From contig JACPKQ010000003.1 of the NCBI GenBank assembly GCA_016186995.1, positions 1-64,000 on the forward strand: a DNA stretch of 64,000 nt. The letters are read 5' to 3'. The position numbers and the translations under genes are program-made. How positions within the stretch are numbered: the first letter of the stretch is position 1; every line of letters begins with the position of its first letter. The notes under the pieces were generated by a model. That model searched no databases. It worked only from the letters and a program-made list of their open reading frames with translations, and was not told where the DNA came from. Below, one piece after another: positions 44,324-51,323 of this stretch. This DNA is from Deltaproteobacteria bacterium. GTDB taxonomy: Bacteria > Bdellovibrionota > JACOXK01.

Positions 44324-44878
44324 ATGAAAGGACATATATTTCAGTTGTTTGAGATCTTTGTTAAAGAAAAACATGGAGAAATGGTTCTGGATGAGCTTTA
44401 TAATGAAACAAGTATTCCGGAAAATGTTATTCCTTTTTTAAAGCCGCTCACTTACCCTGATGAGTATTTACTAGGAATGATTTCAGCGTTATCATCAAAA
44501 ACAGGACTCTCTGTTGATCAGATTGTTTATGACTATGGAAAACATCTGGTTCCAGGTCTGCTTGAAATGTATCCACAACTCATCAAGAGTATTCATTCTA
44601 CAAGTGGGATCTTAAAGAGGGTAGAGCATATTCATGTGACTGAAATCATGAAATTATATCCTGATGCCACACCGCCAGATATAAAACTTAAAGAATGGGA
44701 TGAAAGCAAACAGGAAGGAGTCCTTACTTATTGTTCTCCAAGGCATTTATGCAGGTTAGTAGATGGTGTGTTAGATGGTCTGGCCGATCGATATAAAGAA
44801 AAGATCACTTATCATCAGACTCATTGTATGAACAAGGGAGACAAAGAGTGTGTCTACAAGATTTCAATTATAAAATGA
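44324..44878 (+). CDS. H-NOX heme/nitric oxide-binding protein
   Basis: 184 residues, the size of stand-alone bacterial H-NOX proteins. It begins MKGHIFQLFEIFV like other members. The heme-propionate motif YxSxR is YCSPR at residues 136-140, followed by HLCRLVDGVLDGLAD and a late THCMNKGDKECVY as in Shewanella-type H-NOX. The proximal heme ligand is probably His104 (VEHIH); spacing from this His to the following YP is one residue longer than in the relatives recalled. Such proteins bind NO and control an adjacent histidine kinase. Good ribosome site GAGGGAG precedes the ATG. Flanked by two kinases. Confidence 0.85.
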   Translation: MKGHIFQLFEIFVKEKHGEMVLDELYNETSIPENVIPFLKPLTYPDEYLLGMISALSSKTGLSVDQIVYDYGKHLVPGLLEMYPQLIKSIHSTSGILKRVEHIHVTEIMKLYPDATPPDIKLKEWDESKQEGVLTYCSPRHLCRLVDGVLDGLADRYKEKITYHQTHCMNKGDKECVYKISIIK

Positions 44879-44906
44879 ATTTAATCTTATTTATGGACAT
44901 TTAATT

Positions 44907-46181
44907 ATGTTTAAATATTTTTTAAAAAAGATTTTCAAGTCTCGAGATGAGCAACTCAGGCTTTTGAGAAAGAAATTAGAAAAAGAACACAATGCAGTGA
45001 AAATCCTTGAAAACTTTATTGAAAATAAATCGCGCGATTTTTTTCAACAGAAAGAAAAATTCAGAGGATTATTAGAGGCTGCACCTGATGCCTTTGTCAT
45101 TGTTGATAAAGAAGGTAAAATCATCATGATAAATAATCAGGTGGAGGTGCTTTTTGGCTATGCTCGCGAAGAGTTGATAGGAAAGCCTGTTGAAATATTG
45201 GTGCCGGAACATTTGCGCACAAAGCATGTTGAGCACAGAAAAACATATTTTGAGCAGCCAAAAAAACGGACCATAGGGATCGGATTGGATCTCTATGGTG
45301 TGCGAAAAGATGGTAGCAGGTTCCCTGTTGATATTGCTTTGAGTCCTTTGAAAATAAACGGAGACTTCATTGTTACAGCGGCCATTCGAGACATTTCAGA
45401 ACATAAGCAGACAGAAGAAAAATTAAGACATGCGGCAGCTGTTTCATCTGAAGCAGCAAAACGAGAAAGAGAGATGAGCGAATTAAAATCGGAGTTTATC
45501 CAGATGACTTCTCATGAACTAAAAACACCGTTAACCCATATTAAAGCTGGGGTATCCAATTTAGAACATTTAAAGCTTGCTCCCAAAGTAAGAAAAAGAA
45601 TATTTAAGATAATAGATGGTTCGATTCATCGTCTCAGTACGCTGATTAGCGACCATCTTGATTTAGAAAAAATTGAAAAAGGAAAAATGGAATATATTAT
45701 TAAGCCTCACCACATTGCTCTGATGATTCGAAATGCGGTTGAATCATTTCATCTATTTTCAAAACAAAGAGGTGTAAGATTAGAGTATAAGATTTCGCAC
45801 ACAACTCCTGATGTTTTAGTTGATCCTGATAGATTTAATCAAATTATGACAAATCTTTTGCACAACGCACTCAAATTTACGCCAGAAGGGGGGGGTGTTA
45901 CGGTATTTTCAAATATCAAAGGGGATTATTTGGAAATCAGCGTCAAAGATACGGGTTATGGTATTCCAAAAGAGGAGCAGACAAAAGTTTTTGAAAAATA
46001 TAAACAGGTCAAAGATAGACTTAAGAAAGGACAAATTGGCGGAACAGGGCTTGGTTTGCCAATTGTAAAGGCTCTCGTAGAGGGTCTGGGAGGTAAAATG
46101 AGACTGGAGAGCGAAGTCAATAAGGGAAGTTGTTTCTCGTTTACTGTACCGCTTGCTAAAAAACAGAAAAAGGTAGCTTAG
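44907..46181 (+). CDS. PAS-domain histidine kinase
   Basis: 424 residues with no membrane segment, so cytosolic. N-terminal coiled coil, PAS domain at ~51-170 (KFRGLLEAAPDAFVIVDKEG...YAREELIGKPVEILVP...RKDGSRFPVDIALSP), H-box FIQMTSHELKTPLTHI near 198, N-box IMTNLLHNALKFTP, G1 VKDTGYGIPKEEQT and G2 IGGTGLGLPIVKAL. A cytosolic kinase 28 bp after an H-NOX gene fits the H-NOX-regulated kinase role; the response regulator 2 bp downstream is its likely target. Confidence 0.9.
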   Translation: MFKYFLKKIFKSRDEQLRLLRKKLEKEHNAVKILENFIENKSRDFFQQKEKFRGLLEAAPDAFVIVDKEGKIIMINNQVEVLFGYAREELIGKPVEILVPEHLRTKHVEHRKTYFEQPKKRTIGIGLDLYGVRKDGSRFPVDIALSPLKINGDFIVTAAIRDISEHKQTEEKLRHAAAVSSEAAKREREMSELKSEFIQMTSHELKTPLTHIKAGVSNLEHLKLAPKVRKRIFKIIDGSIHRLSTLISDHLDLEKIEKGKMEYIIKPHHIALMIRNAVESFHLFSKQRGVRLEYKISHTTPDVLVDPDRFNQIMTNLLHNALKFTPEGGGVTVFSNIKGDYLEISVKDTGYGIPKEEQTKVFEKYKQVKDRLKKGQIGGTGLGLPIVKALVEGLGGKMRLESEVNKGSCFSFTVPLAKKQKKVA

Positions 46182-46183
46182 CG

Positions 46184-46555
46184 ATGAAAAAAATTAAAGT
46201 CTTACTTGTGGATGATGAAAAAGATTTTAGAGAAATTATGCGGCCTGTATTGGAGGTTGAGGGTTGGGAAGTGATAGAGGCTTCTTGTGGAAAAGAAGCG
46301 CTAGAAAAAGTAAAACAAGAAAGACCCAATATTATTATTTTAGATGTCATGATGCCTACTTTAGATGGTTTTACTATTTGTAAGGAATTAAAGACAGATG
46401 AGAAGTATAAAAATATTCCTATCATTTTACTCACTGTTAAATTTGGGAAGGCCGATCACGAGCGAGGGATTGAAGTTGGCGCGGATGCCTATATTACAAA
46501 GCCTTTTGAAACAGATGAACTGATAAAACAGATTAAGAGTTTATTGCAAGCTTAA
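46184..46555 (+). CDS. Single-domain response regulator (CheY-like)
   Basis: 123 residues, receiver domain only. Acidic pocket Asp10-Asp11, phosphoacceptor Asp54 (IIILDVMMPTLDG), Thr84 and Lys106 (ITKPFE) are all present. No output domain. It starts 2 bp after the PAS kinase stop, so it is almost certainly the kinase substrate. How it passes on the signal is not visible. Confidence 0.92.
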   Translation: MKKIKVLLVDDEKDFREIMRPVLEVEGWEVIEASCGKEALEKVKQERPNIIILDVMMPTLDGFTICKELKTDEKYKNIPIILLTVKFGKADHERGIEVGADAYITKPFETDELIKQIKSLLQA

Positions 46556-46567
46556 AACACATTGGCG

Positions 46568-46783
46568 CTAGTCGCCATCTACGAGATCTCTTACACATAC
46601 ATTTAAGCCGCTAGCAAGTTTCTTAAGTGTCAGATAACGTATATTTCTCATTCCTTTCTCAATTTCACTCAGGTTGCCCTTGGACATATCATTTTCCCAC
46701 GCGAGTTTTTCAATGGTCATCCCCTTTTTAAGTCTCATATCACGGATTCTTTTCCCTAATCGTATTAAGTGCATATTGCTCAT
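46568..46783 (-). CDS. XRE-family transcriptional regulator
   Basis: 71 residues, a single Cro/C1-type helix-turn-helix: LGKRIRDMRLKKGMTIEKLAWENDMSKGNLSEIEKG, with recognition helix SKGNLSEIE. Transcribed against the flanking regulators. A perfect 16-bp palindrome lies 35 bp upstream of its start in the divergent promoter gap shared with the second response regulator, so autoregulation and control of that gene are likely. Confidence 0.82.
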   Translation of the reverse strand: MSNMHLIRLGKRIRDMRLKKGMTIEKLAWENDMSKGNLSEIEKGMRNIRYLTLKKLASGLNVCVRDLVDGD

Positions 46784-46817
46784 ATTTTGAATATTACAAA
46801 GAATACTTAAGTTCTGC

Positions 46818-46833
46818 GTTCGGTATACCGAAC
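46818..46833. promoter_or_regulatory. Perfect 16-bp palindrome, probable XRE operator
   Basis: GTTCGGTATACCGAAC is fully self-complementary and sits in the 132-bp gap between the divergent XRE and response-regulator genes. No loop is possible, so a protein-binding site is more likely than an RNA hairpin. Confidence 0.6.
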
Positions 46834-46915
46834 TCTATTATAGAGACCAGGAGCCTTCATAGGCTTGACGATGCTATTAAGCAGGGAAATGAAACAAAAC
46901 TTTTGAGAAGGCTTT

Positions 46916-47371
46916 ATGAAAAAGGAAATGTTAGAAGAACACTTTACCAACAATAGTGTTCCTCATATTCTTGTCGTTGATGATGACGATTTGTTTCGTC
47001 AGGTGATGTTTAACTTTCTAAGTAAAAAAAAATATAGTGTTCAAATATGTAAAAGCGGAAAAGAAGCGATTAAATATATGAAAGAAAAGCGTTTCGATAT
47101 TGTATTCTGTGATATGGCCATGCCTGAAATGAATGGAATAAAGACAACCAAAGAGTTAAAAAAAATTGATCCAGAAGCTAAAATTATCATAATGACAGGT
47201 TACGCAGATGAAGATGATTGGCGCGAAATCCAAAAATCAGAAGCCTGTGGGGGGCTTCTTAAATCATTTAAAATGGATGATATTTGTTTAATAATTAAAA
47301 AATCTATAGAATTAAATAATAAAGAATTTAAAACATGGATTTTAAATTCTTTAAAAAATATCAAAAAATAA
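46916..47371 (+). CDS. Single-domain response regulator
   Basis: 151 residues. Receiver domain at ~17-135 with acidic residues in VVDDDD, phosphoacceptor Asp66 (VFCDMAMPEMNG), Thr94 and Lys116 (LLKSF; the usual Lys-Pro is Lys-Ser). C-terminal ~20 residues are a short basic tail with no output domain. Divergent from the XRE gene across the palindrome. The 182-bp gap after it separates it from the degenerate kinase gene. Confidence 0.85.
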   Translation: MKKEMLEEHFTNNSVPHILVVDDDDLFRQVMFNFLSKKKYSVQICKSGKEAIKYMKEKRFDIVFCDMAMPEMNGIKTTKELKKIDPEAKIIIMTGYADEDDWREIQKSEACGGLLKSFKMDDICLIIKKSIELNNKEFKTWILNSLKNIKK

Positions 47372-47553
47372 TAGAAAAAATATCCCCGAGTCTTCTATAT
47401 TTTGTGATAACAGCCTTTTTATAAAATTTTTGTGACATAGTACGAGTGATTAAATAATATGCAAATACGTCTATAAAATGTGATTTTTATCTATAAATAT
47501 ATGAAAATACTCAAGGTTCTAACATTTGATGAGGTTGTACGTAGGCGTACCTG

Positions 47554-49092
47554 ATGATGAGATTCAAGATTTTAATTTATATGCCGATGAGACTTATGAA
47601 CATGAAACGTACAAAGAAACTCCTGTGGATGGCAGGAGTATCATTTGTTTTTATCATAACAGCAATTAATCTTACATCCTTGTTCTACCTTAAAGCTGTA
47701 GGTGTTTTTAATAATATAGATTCTGTTTCTGATGAAAAGATTAAGCAAGCGCTAGGGCAGATTGATAAGAATTTAAAAATATTTTCTGAAACAGCTCATT
47801 CTATAATAAAAAATAATCAAGTTCATCTTTCTTTGCATCAATTAAAAACAAAAGAGTTAACTGAATTTAAAAACATTTCTGAAGAAATAGATAAAAATCT
47901 CAAAAGCTTGGCTCGCGAAACAATACCTCATAAAAATATTTATAAGAAAATTCAAAATTTAAGAAAAATTATTTCAAATAGCGCCGCTTTCTTTTCTCAT
48001 CCACTTTTTTCGATATCGGAAACGAAATCTGAAGCGCACATGATAAAAAAGCTCTTAGCAATAAGAAATAATTTTAAGTTGGGCATGGATGTCTTTGATA
48101 AGAGATCAAAAAAAGTCTATAGCCAGCTATCTTTACCAACACATAAGAGTTTCCTTGAGAGAGCACAGATCTTAAGTAAGCACATGAGACAACTTGTGTT
48201 GTCTCGTCAGCAATTATTAGATCTCCATGAAAATGAGGTGGCACAATTAGTTGCTATTTGGAAAGGCATAGAGAATTTAAATGCTTCTTATTCTGAAGTT
48301 CAGAATACAGCAATGATCGTGTCAAACTTGTCCCATGAATCATTAAAGAGTGTTAACAGTACATTAAGCTCTCTTGGAAAGAAAAGTAGAGGTATGGTAT
48401 TAGCCTCACTTATTATTCTCATTTTAGCGGTGGTTGTAAGTGTTTTTATTTCAAAAAATAAAGAAAACAAAGAAAAGAGGGTGATAACGGTCTACAAAAT
48501 AAATCACGGGGAATTAGAATCAAAAAAAGTGACTACACCGATTGAGCTTAGTAAATCGCCTATAAAAATAAATGAGTTTAGTTTACTTGAGCTCATTAAA
48601 AATTGCTGGTCGACTACAATTGATGATGCTCTATTCAGTAGCAAAAATATTAAATTTTCAGAAATATTTCCAGAGACAGCATCTCTCTGCTATTCCGATG
48701 AAATTAAAATGAAACAATTGATTGATACCCTTTTAAATAACGCGATTAGATTCACAGAAAAAGGCACTATAGCACTCTCACTAGAAGAAAGAGGTAAAAA
48801 CTTTATTATTAGAATAAAAGATACCGGCATAGCGATACCTCCAAAAGACCTAAAAGATATTTTTGATGGGTATCACCGATCATTTGTTATGGCCACGGGT
48901 CTGTTGGACATGAGTATACGGACTCCTGCGTTGATTCTTGTTAACAACATGGTACACATGCTGAAGGGTTATATGAATATTGAATGTGATGAGGAAAACG
49001 GGAATCTTTTTACTATAATCCTCCCCGTTCGCTATGGCGAACAAGAACAAATCAGTGAACAAAGCGTGAAATTGTTTCCTCTGACCGTATAA
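47554..49092 (+). CDS. Membrane sensor with a degenerate kinase ATPase domain
   Basis: 512 residues. Membrane helix near residues 27-50, a ~230-residue helical periplasmic domain (four-helix-bundle style), and a second helix GMVLASLIILILAVVVSVFI near 280. The C-terminal part has N-box LIDTLLNNAIRFTEKG and G1-like IKDTGIAIPPKDL, but no phosphoacceptor H-box is seen before it and the glycine-rich G2 box is replaced by FVMATGLLDMSIRTPALI. It therefore looks like a pseudokinase or a binding partner rather than an active kinase. The start is uncertain: MKRTKKLL a few codons later is an alternative. Confidence 0.7.
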   Translation: MMRFKILIYMPMRLMNMKRTKKLLWMAGVSFVFIITAINLTSLFYLKAVGVFNNIDSVSDEKIKQALGQIDKNLKIFSETAHSIIKNNQVHLSLHQLKTKELTEFKNISEEIDKNLKSLARETIPHKNIYKKIQNLRKIISNSAAFFSHPLFSISETKSEAHMIKKLLAIRNNFKLGMDVFDKRSKKVYSQLSLPTHKSFLERAQILSKHMRQLVLSRQQLLDLHENEVAQLVAIWKGIENLNASYSEVQNTAMIVSNLSHESLKSVNSTLSSLGKKSRGMVLASLIILILAVVVSVFISKNKENKEKRVITVYKINHGELESKKVTTPIELSKSPIKINEFSLLELIKNCWSTTIDDALFSSKNIKFSEIFPETASLCYSDEIKMKQLIDTLLNNAIRFTEKGTIALSLEERGKNFIIRIKDTGIAIPPKDLKDIFDGYHRSFVMATGLLDMSIRTPALILVNNMVHMLKGYMNIECDEENGNLFTIILPVRYGEQEQISEQSVKLFPLTV

Positions 49093-49121
49093 AAGGTACT
49101 CCACGGTTAAAGGTTTAGGAA

Positions 49122-49195
49122 TGCGCCCGGCAGGACTCGAACCTGCAACCCTGTGGTTCGAAGCCACATACTCTATCCAATTGAGCCACGGGCGC
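49122..49195 (-). tRNA. tRNA-Arg (TCG)
   Basis: On the minus strand, acceptor GCGCCCG pairs with CGGGCGC. The anticodon arm is TGTGG CTTCGAA CCACA, giving anticodon TCG. T-arm GCAGGTTCGAGTCCTGC. CCA is not encoded. It lies 29 bp downstream of fur on the same strand. Confidence 0.95.
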
Positions 49196-49224
49196 ATCAT
49201 GAGATATTTACTTAAAGATCCTTG

Positions 49225-49680
49225 CTAATTCAATGGTTTTTGGCAGAATTCGCACATTCCCTTAATTTCACCTTTGATGGCAAAAAATTTGATACCCTTT
49301 TTTTCCAAGATAGTCTGAAAGAGATAAGTAAGTTCGTCATCTTCAACAGGATGATGTGTGTGGCATTCTGTACATTGAAAAAGAAGCCTGTTTTTTTGAT
49401 TAAATTCAGGTTCAAAACGAGAAAACCCATCCCCCAAATGCGAGCGTATTGCAAAACCATTTTTTTCAAGAAGTTTAATTGTTCTATAAACAGTGGCAAA
49501 ACCTATATTTGGAACTTTTCTCTTAACCTTTTTATAAATTTCTTCAACGTTCAGTTGATTTTCAAGTGTTGCAAAAATTTCAATAATAGCATTTCTTTGC
49601 TTAGTTGATTTAAATCCTTTTTTATTCAAAAAATCTTTGAGTATTTGAATTTTGTTTTCAACTATTTGTTCTCTTGTCAT
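49225..49680 (-). CDS. fur: Fur-family metal-dependent repressor
   Basis: 151 residues from the second ATG (49680), which is 5 bases after GGAGG. Winged-helix DNA-binding domain (STKQRNAIIEIF, GFATVYRTIKLLEKNG) and dimerisation domain with His/Asp ligands (CTECHTHHPVEDDEL) and two CxxC pairs (CTEC, CEFC) for structural zinc. The canonical Fur box just upstream indicates iron-responsive autoregulation and favours Fur over Zur or PerR. Confidence 0.88.
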   Translation of the reverse strand: MTREQIVENKIQILKDFLNKKGFKSTKQRNAIIEIFATLENQLNVEEIYKKVKRKVPNIGFATVYRTIKLLEKNGFAIRSHLGDGFSRFEPEFNQKNRLLFQCTECHTHHPVEDDELTYLFQTILEKKGIKFFAIKGEIKGMCEFCQKPLN

Positions 49681-49699
49681 CATGCCTCCATATATAAAT

Positions 49700-49718
49700 G
49701 AGAATGATATTCATTCTC
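49700..49718. promoter_or_regulatory. Fur box upstream of fur
   Basis: GAGAATGATATTCATTCTC has perfect 8-bp arms around TAT and closely matches the 19-bp Fur consensus GATAATGATAATCATTATC. It lies 20 bp before the fur start and 145 bp before the divergent TolC gene. Confidence 0.85.
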
Positions 49719-49862
49719 ACTAAAATATCCATTTTTTATGCAATAGCAAGTGATTTTAAAATAAAATATTAACAAAAATTAACGGATTATTATTGAACAT
49801 AGATGAGTTTTTTTTCTGCGTCTTTTCTTGTGTAAAAAAAGCTTGTGATATAGCATAAAAGT

Positions 49863-51323
49863 ATGCCCCTTTATGTGCTGTTCCTGAGTTTGATTTTGTT
49901 TCTTTCTCCTTGTCTTTTTGCTGATTCGGCACAAAAAACTTCTTTAGAGGCATTGCTTCTAAGGGCTCTTAAAGAGAATTTTGATATACACATTTCTGAA
50001 AGTACAGCTCATCAATCCTATTTTGATATTAAGGCAAAAAAGTCAGTTTTTGATTGGACTTTGGATGGAGATTTTTCCTACAAAGATGATAAAGATGAAG
50101 CTGTCGCAGCTGCACTTGCAGCGAGTCGCTCAACACAATCGACCTATGGTCTAGGTTTAAGTAAAAGATTTTTATGGGGGACTCTTTTAGAATTAAAGCT
50201 CAATCATATTAAAACAAAAAGCAATTTTGCTGGGCTTGCACATAATCCTTATTGGGATTTAACTTACTCTTTTGGTCTCACACACCCTGTTTTAGAAAAT
50301 TTCTTTGGTTTTTCAGATCGAAATGCGGTTCAAGTTGCAGAACTCACCTCTCAATCACAAGATTTAAATGAGTTTAGAAATATTGAAGTTGTTTTAAGTA
50401 ATGTTGAAAAAGCTTATTGGGTTTTAATCTATAGTTATCAAAACGTAGAAATTAAAAAACAAGCTCTCGAGAAAGCTCGAAAATTATTAACCTCTCATGA
50501 AAAAAAAATAAAATCAGGCTTGATTGAAGAAACCGAGCTTCTTGCTTCAGAAGCTAATGTGGCAACACGCCAAAGTGATTTACTTTTAGTTCAAAAAGAG
50601 TTGATTTCGAGTGACGCAGCGTTTCAAAAGTTTTTTAAAAGGAGTCAAAAATTTACGTTTGAGCCAGATGAGGAGTTTGTATATGAGAAAAAAACTTTGG
50701 ATCTTGATGTAGGTATGGCTCAAGCTTTTCAGAAAAGATATGATTACTTAAGTGTTTTAGAGAATGCTAAGGCTCAGGATCTTAATCTTAGCGTTCAGAG
50801 TAATAAAAAGCTTCCAAAACTTGATCTTATTGCTACTCTTATTTCAAATGGTTTAGAAGGCCAGTTTCAAAATAGTCAGGATGAAGCCATGCGTTGGCAA
50901 CATCCTACTTATGTTGTTGGCTTTAATATAAGTGTTCCTCTTAATAACCGATTAGATCACAGTAATTTTTTAAAGGCTCAGGCGGAGAAGCAAAAAACTC
51001 TTTATCAGCTTAAAAAAACAGAACAAAATGTTTATTTTGAAGTGAAAGAGTCCTATGAAGCGTTGAAGAAATATGAAAAAATTGTGGCAAATAGTTTTAA
51101 GGTAGAAAAACTTCAAACACAAAAACTTGAACTTGAAGAAAAAAAGTTTAATCAGGGGCGTTCCTCACTTGATCTTGTGATTGATTATCAGGAAGATTTG
51201 TTAGCAGCGCAAACAAATAAATTGCAATCTATCTTGCAATACAAAGAAGCTTATATAAATTGGCAATTAGCTCAAGGTGTTTTTGTAAAGGATCACACAA
51301 TAGATTTAAAATTTAAAAGATGA
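49863..51323 (+). CDS. TolC-family outer membrane efflux protein
   Basis: 486 residues. Signal peptide MPLYVLFLSLILFLSPCLFA, then two long helical repeats of the OEP type (IEVVLSNVEKAYWVLIYSYQNVEIKKQALEKARKLL and TEQNVYFEVKESYEALKKYEKIVANSF) with short barrel strands. It forms the outer membrane duct for the RND pump whose gene overlaps its 3' end by 4 bp. A Fur box lies 145 bp upstream, but it is closer to fur, so iron control of this operon is uncertain. Confidence 0.87.
   Translation: MPLYVLFLSLILFLSPCLFADSAQKTSLEALLLRALKENFDIHISESTAHQSYFDIKAKKSVFDWTLDGDFSYKDDKDEAVAAALAASRSTQSTYGLGLSKRFLWGTLLELKLNHIKTKSNFAGLAHNPYWDLTYSFGLTHPVLENFFGFSDRNAVQVAELTSQSQDLNEFRNIEVVLSNVEKAYWVLIYSYQNVEIKKQALEKARKLLTSHEKKIKSGLIEETELLASEANVATRQSDLLLVQKELISSDAAFQKFFKRSQKFTFEPDEEFVYEKKTLDLDVGMAQAFQKRYDYLSVLENAKAQDLNLSVQSNKKLPKLDLIATLISNGLEGQFQNSQDEAMRWQHPTYVVGFNISVPLNNRLDHSNFLKAQAEKQKTLYQLKKTEQNVYFEVKESYEALKKYEKIVANSFKVEKLQTQKLELEEKKFNQGRSSLDLVIDYQEDLLAAQTNKLQSILQYKEAYINWQLAQGVFVKDHTIDLKFKR

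Noticed and set aside
48880-49200. ORF of 106 residues antisense to the sensor gene and covering tRNA-Arg
   Set aside because: The peptide VASNHRVAGSSPAG is the standard translation of a tRNA gene; not a protein.
49222-49608. 128-residue plus-strand ORF over fur
   Set aside because: Shadow of fur; Phe/Lys/Asn-rich composition expected from an antisense AT-rich frame.
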